Origin: Trichosphaerium sp. ATCC 40318
Lineage: Eukaryota; Discosea; Flabellinia; Trichosidae
Reading direction: 5' to 3'
Assembly (NCBI GenBank): GCA_038496445.1
Contig: JALMLS010000220.1
Coordinates: 62,001-126,000 of the forward strand
Length of the DNA stretch: 64,000 bases
The translations under genes and the position numbers were made by a program. The number at the start of each line of letters is the position of its first letter. Position 1 is the first letter of the stretch. Under the pieces are notes generated by a model. It was given only the letters and a program-made list of their open reading frames with translations. It was not told the DNA's origin and did no database searches. Below are positions 1 through 9,332 of the stretch, piece after piece.

Positions 1-261
1 GTGTAAGCTTAATTAAAAAAAACAAATAATAAAAGGAGAAAACCAAAAAAAAAAAAAAGGCGTATCACTAAGTGGCGTATCTAGATGGTTCCCAAAAAAA
101 ACCCCTAGGCGGCTCTACTCTTAACGCGGTAAAATTGGTAAAGAATGCGGTTTTTGGTGCTCCACACAACATACAAATAGACTTTCAGTGAATTTGGTTA
201 TTTTTACGTTGCCAAAGTCAAATTCGAACGTTTAAACAATCCGCAACAGCTATAGGGAATA
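1..261. other. upstream region of the Ras-like gene
   Basis: AT-rich sequence with A runs; no coding potential was seen. It presumably holds the promoter and 5' leader of the gene starting at 262. Confidence 0.4.
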
Positions 262-949
262 ATGACTGAGGTTTGTAAAGTAGTTATCTTAGGAGATGGT
301 GGCATTGGTAAATCGGCGTTAATGGTGAGATACGTTTATAACGAGTTTGTACTCAACTACGACCCTACCTTGGAGTATGACGATGCTAAAGAAACGGAAA
401 TTGATGGTAACAATACAAAAATAGAGATAATTGACACAGCAGGCCGCGAAGAGTTCTCAGCATTCTTCAACCAGGTAGTACACAGCTATCAATAGTACAG
501 CTGGGTTTTTAACATACTTGTTAGCTCTATAGAGAGGGAGACTGTTTTTTATTACTTTATTCAATCGATAACAAACAAAGTTTTGAAGCGGTAGATGATT
601 ACGTACATAAGGTTCTACGGTACATCTACAAAGACTTTTTTTTGATCAACTCTGCAAACAGTTGCTGACTCAAAAACATAGAGCCAGAGATCCTGAGAAT
701 GAGGAAGAGTTATTCCCAATGGTATTGGTTGGAACTAAAAGTGATTTGATTAATATAAGACAAGTATCAGAACAGCAAGGAAAGGATAAGGCTAAAGAAT
801 ATAATATTCCTTTCTTTGAGACATCATCAAAGGAAGGTGTTAATGTAATAAGTACTTTTGAAGAAGCAGTTAGAGAAACAAGACGTTATCATACAAAGAC
901 GACAGAACCTCAAACTAACAAGAAATCAACAAGGTGTTTGATCATGTAA
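262..949 (+). CDS. Ras-family small GTPase with an Arg at the catalytic Gln position
   Basis: Three exons (262-474, 525-611, 662-949) join in frame to 195 residues. The P-loop GDGGIGKS is at residues 11-18, switch I reads YDPTLEYDD with the effector-loop Thr, the G3 box is DTAGREEF (58-65), the base-recognition motif is TKSD (about 125-128), and the G5 motif is SSK. The protein ends in CLIM, a CAAX box, so prenylation and membrane attachment are expected. Length and domain order match Ras. The first intron was placed at 475-524 because only that acceptor restores the segment before the FLLLYSI strand. Odd point: the residue equal to Ras Gln61 is Arg62. In human Ras, Q61R strongly lowers GTP hydrolysis, so this may be a natively slow GTPase. 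Which Ras subfamily it belongs to is not clear. Confidence 0.92.
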
Positions 950-1169
950 ATATCCTTTGAATAACTCCACAAGTACTTCACAGGTATCCTGACATGTATC
1001 TATTGTTGTAAGTGTACTACCAGGCCGCTGGTTTACAGTACTTTGTTGGAATAATAACTGTTATTAATTCTTGTAATCTTTGGCTAAGTGAGCCGTCCTT
1101 GTATAATAAACCTACTTCAACTAATTAAAAGGAATTCTTTCACTCATTTTTTTTCTTTTTTTTTTCTCA

Positions 1170-2098
1170 TTAAGCATGCTCAAATAGAGGTGTCTCATCA
1201 TCTGCTATGTTTAGATTATGTTTCCACATGGACATAGCAGATGTTACATATGATATAGCATCACTTTTATCAAGTTGATGTTCACATAAAGATAGTTCTC
1301 TTCTTATAAGTGATGATGCTTTATCTTCATATCCACTTTGTACCAAAAAACCATGATAAGAAAAAACAACATCAACACGCATAGATTGTGATGCGCCATA
1401 GTTTTCTTCAGCCATAGTCATCGCTTTCTCATATGATTCCATTGCTTCTTTTAATTGATTTTCACATCTCTTAATGTCATTGTCATCTTTAAAAACGTAC
1501 CAAAGTTGTTTATGAAGAACTGCTTTTGATAAGTGAACAAAAAGTGTCTTTTTTATCCCAGTTACATGAGGAATCAAAAACTTTTTAATCACGTGTAATC
1601 CATCCAATACAATGTATTCTATTTCTTCTCTACAACTCTTTGACAGCTTATTTAATACTCTCAGCTTATCCACACGCTTTGGGTCGCTTCAAAAAGAGGT
1701 TAAAAAGAGTCCGAAAAAGTCAAAAAAAAAAGCTTGTACTTTGGTTCTATGTCCTGTAAATGGCTTTTATATACTCTTAACGCACAATTTTGATTACTGA
1801 GAGCATGTAAATAACCTGTAAGCCCGTTTTGTAAGTTCTCGTATGTAATATTCTTCGTTTTTTGTTCTATTAGAAGCTCCTTTATGTATGCGATCATTTG
1901 GGGGTAATCATCAGCCTAACGGTTTGTATTAGCTGAAAACGGTAATGCGTAATAGCTTTGACGCACGGAATGAGCTGCTTTGGCTAATGAGACCAAAGCG
2001 TTATGTTGTAACAGCATCAGTCGGTTTGTTTTTTCCTCTTTCTGTTTTAGGTCTTTTGATGCGTCTTGGTTAACGCTAGAATCTTGCAGCAACATCAA
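1170..2098 (-). CDS. divergent 14-3-3-like protein with degenerate phosphopeptide pocket
   Basis: Exons 1967-2098, 1740-1915 and 1170-1686 give 274 residues. By eye it aligns over its length with 14-3-3: AKAAHSADDYPQMIAYIKEL near the N-terminus (first helix pair), KFLIPHV in the middle (family KFLIPNA), and a C-terminal region corresponding to the AFDEAIAELDTL and RDNLTLW helices. The usual residues that hold phosphoserine do not align with basic residues: positions equal to K49, R56, R127, Y128 and N173 read Leu, Asn, His, Lys and Val; only R60 looks kept. The fold, and perhaps dimerisation, may be retained while classical phosphopeptide binding is doubtful. There is an N-terminal extension of about 27 residues before the 14-3-3 core; the real start may be the second in-frame Met. 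Confidence 0.75.
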
Positions 2099-2682
2099 AT
2101 GTCTTTATTTCGTAAATCAGAATCTACATTATGAAATAAACTGACTGTTTGAAAACTCGCACCAAATTCATTTGATTTGAAGATTACTCTCCGTTGTTTA
2201 CCACTCTAGTACACAGTGTATACGTTAAGGTTCCTCATGCAAAACTATTACCTCCACATAAATGGAAAAGACTACTGACTTTTTGACACAAACACGTTGT
2301 AGTGAAAATCTTCAAATCTAAAAACAATGCACTGACTTTTAAAAAACAATATTTATTTATCTGAGTGCTTTGTGTATTTGTGTTTCGGAGCTTAATAAGC
2401 GAAAGTTTAATGTGATTGTGTTACACAACACTTCGTGCTGAAGTGCTAATAGAGACTTCTGTTTAAAGTCTGTGAGTAAGTACAGTGTTGTCATTATTTC
2501 AATTCCTTCGTGATCTCTCTGTAGAGGTTTGCAACCACTATTGTTCCTATGAGACTACCCAATGCTACTTGTGTTAAGCCATACCAGAATGTAGACCACA
2601 CGGAACAGTTCGAGGTCGGTCAAGGTTCCAAAGGTGTCAACTGTTTCGGGTTTCTTTCAAAAAAAAAAAAACTTCATCAGAT
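2099..2682. other. intergenic, no gene seen
   Basis: This is the upstream region of the 14-3-3-like gene and the 3' flank of the next minus-strand gene. No exon with family similarity or good phase structure was found. Confidence 0.4.
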
Positions 2683-4107
2683 TTATCCATACTGACGCCA
2701 GTTGCTTAGAGCAAGCTCCCACATATCATTGTCAGCCCACTCCTCTTCTTCTTCCCCACAAGCTTCCTTACATATGTAAGGTTGCTTTTCGAGTAGTTGA
2801 GGGTATGCGTGTTCTGTAACGTGAGCCATCATTACATAGTAACAAAATGGACCTTCGTTACAAAACGGGCATTTAAAAGATCGTTCATCGAATAAACCCG
2901 AAGACTCTTCTGCTGCTCCACCGATCATACTTTGTATCAATGGATTGCTTACGTATTTATCTGACTTGTAAACGTGCATTTGTTGGCGGATTAAGTGCGC
3001 TTTTCGAGCTTCGTGCGTTTTTTTTGTTCCTTTGTAGAAAGGGTATTTTATGTTGTTTATAGGCAAGCAGTGATCGTCATGCCTTCTACAGACGCATTGT
3101 TTCTTTATTTCGTTCTCACCAACCTCTCTATTTTTAATAATCTTTGCAGTTATCTGACAACGTCGCGTCATTAGTTTTTGAGCTGGTGTTGTTGGTTCTT
3201 GATGGTTTAAACAGCACATACCGCCTAAACGAGCTTTTTAATTTAGAGTTTTTGACAAAAAACGTAAAACGGGAATTCTAGCCCGGGTTGTTCCTAAAAT
3301 AAAACTTTCTTTACATACCTTTAATAGGTGCAAGAACAGTGCCTACAGGAGGTCTTTTTTGTCTCATCCCAATGTAGTACAACGTTTTTAAAGTGAAAAC
3401 TTCGCCGTATGCGTGTACGTAGTAGATAGCTAAAGAAAAAGGTGTTAGTTAAACGTAGATGTAAGTTGTGGGTTTTTTTTATCGCAATTTTTAACTTTTT
3501 GGTTTTTGGCGTTTTTATGTACTTACGATCACCGTTAGTTTCAAATGAATAAGTTATATCTACTCCTGGGTCTACGTGGTACATTTTCCTTGTTCCATTT
3601 GGTTGAGGCCAAACAAGGTGTAAGCATTGTGTACGTTTCTCTAACTTGAACGCTAGCTATAACAGAACAACGTAAGCTAAAAAGCGGCCAACAGGAATTT
3701 GAAAAAAGAGCTTGTTCTGAATACACGTACAATTCCTTTACACAAGAAGAGCGCTTTATATAGTTGTACAAGAGCAAACATTGGGACGTTCCATACACCT
3801 TTACCCAGTTGGTACGTCTCACAAGGTTTCCTCTCGATGGTTTTTATGTTATTGTTTTTATGATGGTTGCAGCAAGACATAGCAAGCAGTGGTTGTTTTT
3901 TTGATTTTTTTTTTTGTAGTTCTGATGAAGTTAGACTTAAGGACTTAACTTCTCCTTCGCTCTAAATCGGGAGCTTGTGCAAATTGAATATTGTGTATAA
4001 TTCAGCTCTAATAGAGTCGGTGGAACCGTAATTGACAGATTCTGCGTTAAGTTGTCGTCATCATTAGCGGGTTTTATGCCCAGAAAGGAATTCGAGTTTT
4101 TGAACTC
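2683..4107 (-). CDS. uncharacterised protein with a C-terminal C2H2-like zinc finger (5' end missing)
   Basis: Five exons in the order 4107-3950, 3830-3731, 3656-3527, 3429-3319 and 3224-2683 keep one open frame of about 347 residues. No start codon was found in the first exon, so an upstream exon is missing from the model. The last exon contains several Cys/His clusters: a QCVCRRHDDHC stretch, and CPFCNEGPFC followed by HVTEH and a later CKEAC, which looks like one or two zinc-binding fingers. It then ends in an acidic EEEEE stretch. The upstream exons read as a globular region with GTRKMYHVDPGVDITYSF and RPPVGTVLAP. I do not recognise the family. A nucleic-acid or chromatin role is possible but unproven. 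Confidence 0.55.
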
Positions 4108-4716
4108 CTGAAATGCGCTAGTGCTCTTTTTGTAGAGCAAAAAGGACTTCAGTGTCGAATTTTATGTACCAACGGTACTTCTGTGCAACTAGTCGGAATT
4201 TCAGCTGGAAACTTCAAATATCGTCAGAAAGTGCCTTCAAAACACTAACCTACGCATGTAAAACTATTAAAACAAAAGCCAAATTAAACTCACAACAGAA
4301 TTCTAAATTACAGAAAATCCGAAAGAAGGTCAACACAACCCATTTCATAAGAAACTCCATTAATAATCTCTTGACAATTTCAAAAAAAAAACCAAGAAAC
4401 TTCCATTCTGTTCCGTCTTTCCAACAAAACTTTGTAAAATATCATATCTCGTCATTATAATGGTACAACAATAGCACTCCAACTAGCGAATTTATTTGTA
4501 CAACAAACAACGTAATAAACACATACAATTGTTTAAACCAAACCCACACTATTTTTTTTTATTATTCTACACACTACATCATCAACACAACAATATAAAA
4601 AGAGAGAAAAAAAAAATCAGAAATTTCTTTTTTTTTCCCTCCGTTTTTCCATCTCCGCTTCTTTAAAAATTCGCCATTCTGCCATTCTGTCAATTCTGTC
4701 AATTCTTCTTTTAGCT
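4108..4716. other. region without a supported gene
   Basis: It should contain the missing 5' exon of the minus-strand gene ending at 2683. A Lys/Ser/Phe-rich plus-strand open stretch lies at 4152-4460 but shows no family resemblance and no splice context, so it is not called. Confidence 0.35.
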
Positions 4717-5381
4717 TTATCCGAATATTTCTTTAGCATTAAATTCAGCTTGAGGCTCCTTCTCTGTACGCCTTCTATTTACACTTGCGAGAGAATTTGT
4801 CTTTGTTGCTTTAAGAGTATCATTTAAAATCTTATCAATAGTCCTATCATCATATGTTGTATGTTTAGTATCCCTTGAAGCCATTTGTTTAACCAAATCA
4901 GAAACAGGTACATCAAGCTTAACAAATTTCGAAGAAGCTAATTTCCAATGCATACGAACACCTAAGAAAGTAAAAACAAAAAAAAAAACAAAGAAAAAAA
5001 AAACCAAGAAAAAAAAAGCAGAATTTCTGCTTCTCTATCTACAGTTCTATGCGTTCAAATCCTCACAACCTTTTTTCTCCCCACCCACAGAACAACCAAC
5101 ATTCTATTTCGCAGGCTAGTGTTTGAAGATTGGGAGGGTAAAAAAAAGTGAAGAATTTGAACGCTTTGAAGTGTATTTCGATGTTGTGCTGTTTGTTTAC
5201 TTGGCATTGCATAAATTTTATAAGACGTACGTAATTGTTTTGACCGAAGTTCTCTTAAGGTCCAGTGTGGTGGTTTTTTTGTTCCAGGAGGTAATTGTAA
5301 TTTTCTGTAAGCAACAATGATTTCATTACATTGAACTTGGCAAAGAGTAGCACTCTCTATCTGTTCATGTGTTACAGCCAT
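4717..5381 (-). CDS. small uncharacterised basic protein
   Basis: Two exons (5231-5381 and 4717-4961) with a GT-AG intron of 269 nt give 131 residues. The intron phase agrees (50 codons plus one base, then two bases). The protein starts MAVTHEQIES, contains PPGTKKPPHWTLRELRSKQL, and ends with a charged tail containing VNRRRTEKEPQ. No domain, signal peptide or membrane segment is visible. The gene is tail-to-head with the PPR-like gene upstream, about 100 bp away. I do not recognise the family. Confidence 0.6.
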
Positions 5382-5483
5382 TATTCTTAAGACCTATACA
5401 AACTATCGTTAGCAGGCACAGCAAAACAAAAGGTAAGGGATAGAGAGAAGTATAAAATATAGAGGTGGGCAACAAGGAAGTCT

Positions 5484-7529
5484 TTAACGTACTTCCGCAG
5501 CTCTTTCCCAAAAGAAAAGGTTCAATGAAAAGTCGTGGCGTGTTGACGCTTCATCTATTGTTTCAACTGCAAGTTCCCAGTTACTACCCAACTCAGCAGC
5601 TGTAAGTAGTTTTGGGAATGTCATAATATCCAAAAAGATGCCTTGGTCCTTCATAGCACTCCGTATTTCAAGAACTTCATCAAAATTTCTTAATTCAATA
5701 GCTGCAGTCATTGCTGCGTTATGCAGGATACGCCATCGTTTTCTGTTTATTGCAGGTTCACCATCGAGTAATTCTTTACAACTTCCATAGTATTCGCGCC
5801 ATTCAGGATCTTTGGCACGACCTTAAATGCATTATTAGTGTTCGTTGAAATAAAAAAAATAAACAACGAACCAAGTGAAAGAATCATAGACACATGAGCT
5901 TGTAGGTTAGGTTTGAGTAAATATTTTGTAGTCATCTCTTTCCAAATAGCTCTAGCTCCTTCAGAATCAGACTAGAGAGTGATTTAGGATGAAAAAGACT
6001 GAAGGGAACAGAACTGTTTGAATTCAAAAAAAAAAAGAAAGAAATGACGATTAATAATCCCAAAGTAAATTATTCTTACCGATTTAGCATATACACGCAA
6101 GAAAGATAAATATGTTTCAAGTGAAGGATTGTTACCTTCTTCTAGAAACTCTTTCCATTCTGTAAAAAAAAAGTCAATAAAAAAAAACGGTTCATTTTTC
6201 TACACCCATGCTAACTTACTTTGCATCTTAGTCAAGTGACCAAGCTTTGATTCAAGTTTAATAATAGAATTGATAATCTAAAGAGACCATTAAAGACGGA
6301 TAACAGAGCGAGAGAAAAAAAAAACAAAGCAGAGATTCTGTAGTAAATTTGTTTTTAAAGTGAACGTACTCCAAAACCAAGAGAAAACCCTATTTCTTGT
6401 ACACGCTCAACAATACCATAGGCCATTTTCCTGTATTCTCTTTGAGTTTCTTTTTCAATGCCATCATGTATTATACGCGAAAGTGACGCCAAGGCAGCAT
6501 CATAGGCTAACAACAATTAGGACTCATTTTTTAAAAAACAGTAAACAACCAAGCAAGCAAGAGTACTGCTTGCTTGATTATTATACCAAATCGTACCTCT
6601 GTAAGGAATGTGTTGACCTTCAAAACAGTTATTAGCTTTCCACATCTCAATAACCTGATAGCATTTGCCTTGGGTGTAGCACTCTATAACCTCCTAAACG
6701 AATATTTCAGCGTCAAATCAAAAAATCCCTTGACTATAAACCAGGATTTTTAAGAATACAAAAAACTGTCCACTGAACTCTTGTAGAGCGTACTAGGCGT
6801 AAACGCGCTCTTTTTGGGAGAAAAAAATTCCATAAAAAAGAATCGAACGTACATTCGCTGCACGGTAAAGATCCGCCTTTAACATACGTCTTTGGGAGTC
6901 ACTAGATTGTAGAGAAGCTGATACAACGCCTGTATATTTCATAACACTCTCATCGTAGTCGTAATGCTTTTCATCTGTGTAACTTAGATTTTTGTCAAAA
7001 CTAGCCTTTGGGCGACGTGATTTGTTTTCTGGCATAGCGATCTCTACGCCAACAAGCAAATCTGACTCCTCAGCTTGATCCTAACGGAAGTTAAGCAAAA
7101 AAAACGCTTGGTTTTTGGATGCTTTTTTTTTTTGGCGCTTGGGTGCTCTTACGCGTATAAAGCAAATGATATATAGAAAGGGGGAACACGTACAACTTCG
7201 TCAAGAAAACTTTCTTCGCCGGGTAGATCAATATCTGCACCTTCAACATCACCTTGGTCGTGGGCGTCAGCAAATTCTGTGTGAGATTCTGGCTGTTTCT
7301 CGCCCAATGCAGGAATGTCTACTAGGGGTATAGGATTTTTTTTGGCATGGGGGCTCGTGTTGAGGGCTCCCAAAGACTCTAATGAACACCAACGCTTGGC
7401 AGAACGAAGAGTATATTTCCTAGTTTTTACCCGATTTACGTTCTTACACACGACTATAGTGCGTTTAGGGGTTTTACAGCATTGTTGTGAGGATGTGTGG
7501 CGCGCAACAGAAGTGAGTTTGCGTAGCAT
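5484..7529 (-). CDS. PPR-like helical-repeat protein, probably mitochondrial
   Basis: Eight exons (7194-7529, 6853-7080, 6597-6693, 6370-6506, 6220-6277, 6080-6159, 5872-5971, 5484-5821) sum to 458 codons with every phase agreeing. The N-terminus (MLRKLTSVARHTSS, then many Arg/Lys and almost no acidic residues) looks like a mitochondrial presequence. The middle and end consist of paired amphipathic helices with pentatricopeptide-like spacing, for example IPYRAYDAALASLSRII, LETYLSFLRVYAKS and FLDIMTFPKLLTAAELG. Known relatives (PTCD or mitoribosomal PPR proteins) bind mitochondrial RNA or the small ribosomal subunit. The exact member cannot be named by eye. Confidence 0.7.
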
Positions 7530-8058
7530 GTTGCTAAATGTTCTACAACGTATTAGGACTCATAGAGAGTACTTTACACGCATGTATACTTTTTTGCGTG
7601 AACTCATACCTTTGTGAGTTTATAGAGTGCCAGTGAGTGCGCACAACCAACTTCTAGGCTTATTGTCTACAAAGTTCGTACAGCAAAAAACAGGTCAAAC
7701 TGCTTCTTAGTTATTGTCGCTCGCCTAGCGCAATGGTGCGTATAAAGTGGCTACCGGCATCTCCACTGCTCTACCTATCGATTGAGCTTATTTGGTCCCG
7801 TTTGTATTTATCAATGAGAATAGTTGAAGTAAACGTAACACCACGCAGGAAAATTGCTTTTGGAAAACTAAAACCATGTTTTTTCGCGCTACGAAATATT
7901 TTTGGTCACAATTGGGAACAATAACACAAAGGCATATTATGATGTTCTGGAACCAAACCCTGCGTGAAAACGCCTACGGCGCTCCTCTGAGAGGAAAAGA
8001 AGGAACAACTTGTTGCAACTAAGTCATCCAATTCACCTAAATGAGTTAATCGCGCACC
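7530..8058. other. divergent intergenic region
   Basis: It lies between the start codons of the minus-strand PPR-like gene and the plus-strand Rho-like gene, so it likely holds both promoters. No coding signal was seen. Confidence 0.45.
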
Positions 8059-9065
8059 ATGGCTGAGTCAGACCAATCAGATGAATCATATGAATCAAAC
8101 TACTCGTTGCGCCTCAAACTAGTGCTTGTAGGTGATACAGGGGTTGGTACGAATAGTTATTTTGAAATAAACGCTAACAAAGCTAATGGGTGTAAAGGTA
8201 AGACATCTCTAATAAGCAGAGCAGCTCTAGGTAACGTTTAAAGCAAATCTTCGTCTAACTTAGATTCACATAGATAGATTTCCCCAGGAATACATACCAA
8301 CTGTTCTCGAGCCAACCGGGTATCATAATATTAAGACAAATTGGCTGTAACTCAAAATAGGATAAATGTACAAACGGTTTTTTATGATGATGTTTTGTTA
8401 AGTGCGTCGTGAAACAAAAAAAATGAAAATCTCTAACACCAGAATCTTAAAAGCCTTATGGGATACAGTTGGAAACTATGACGATTATTGTTGCGACAAC
8501 CTGCGGCATACATTGAAATACGCGGAAACGGTACAAACCCGCACGTGAACGAACATTAACCCAAAAATAGAATGTTTTTCTTTTAGTTTTTGATGTGTCC
8601 AACAGAACGTCTTTTATACACATCATAGATAGGGTACATGTTTAATAAACTACATAGTATCGACATCTTATGTTTCGATTGTAGTGGGTTCTAGAGGTAG
8701 AGCATTATTGGCCTGATGCAGTTATAGTGCTTGTTGGTAATAAATCTGATTTGCGAAAGAAAGACAAAGAACAAGTGACAAAAGAAGAAGTTATGGACTT
8801 TGTCAAGGAGTTCAATGTAAGTTAATATCAATTGTTCAAAAATCCTTAACAACAACACCAAGTTGTACAGCTACATTGAAACAAGCGCACTAAATAACAC
8901 TGGAGTCAAAGAAAGTATGTACTAGTTTTATCTGAAAAAACATTTATTAGATTGCTAGCTATTACAGAAGCTGCTACGCTTGGATGTGCTGTATGGTTCA
9001 AACATGATAAGGACACGAATGAAATGATAGAAAAGGAAGATACAAAGTCGTGTATTATAATGTAA
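8059..9065 (+). CDS. atypical Rho-family small GTPase
   Basis: Eight exons (8059-8146, 8198-8230, 8274-8346, 8443-8530, 8571-8633, 8685-8816, 8863-8914, 8959-9065) give 211 residues. P-loop GDTGVGKT at 25-32, RFPQEYIPTV (switch I Thr50), WDTVGNYDD (71-79), then NVFLLVFDVSN, a GNKSDLRKK base motif, ETSAL and C-terminal CIIM CAAX box. The EHYWPDA...LVGNKSDLR order is Rho-like. Switch I to switch II spacing matches Rac/Rho exactly once the intron 8347-8442 is used. The catalytic Gln is Asn76 and the normally Ala residue before the Gly is Val, resembling GTPase-deficient Rnd-type proteins in concept. An acidic N-terminal extension of about 16 residues precedes the core. Confidence 0.87.
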
Positions 9066-9332
9066 AATTAAGTTATTTGTTGATACAAAAATAGTTTGAT
9101 AAAAAAATATTCAGTAAATATCAATGTTGTTTGCTCTTGAGTTCGTGTTTAATGTATGTTATCTGTATGGAACTACTCTTGTGGCTTGACTATGTGTAAT
9201 GCGGGTTTAATTTATTCTCTCACAGCGATCATGTATAATTATGCAGAGTAGTGGATATAACCAGTGCATTTTCAAGGGATAAAAAAATGTGAGTGTTACC
9301 TTGATGAAGTAGAACGGATTCCTTGTCTTTAT
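9066..9332. other. convergent 3' region
   Basis: Two genes end tail to tail here (plus-strand Rho-like, minus-strand BTB-ARF). The sequence is AT-rich and should carry both 3' ends. No gene seen. Confidence 0.4.

Noticed and set aside
3264-3318. A 30-nt microexon with a 25-nt intron in the zinc-finger-like gene
   Set aside because: A single intron 3225-3318 joins the flanking exons in phase and is simpler.
2683-4107. p53-family identity for the zinc-finger-like gene
   Set aside because: Only PPVGT and a CVC string match; the zinc ligand spacing and the DNA-binding loop sequences do not.
4152-4460. Plus-strand open frame of about 100 codons
   Set aside because: Lys/Ser/Phe-biased composition expected from AT-rich DNA, no splice context and no family resemblance.
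8274-8633. Apparent frameshifts in the Rho-like gene around switch II
   Set aside because: Using donor 8347, acceptor 8442 and acceptor 8570 restores one continuous frame with the exact Rho spacing, so the gene is intact.
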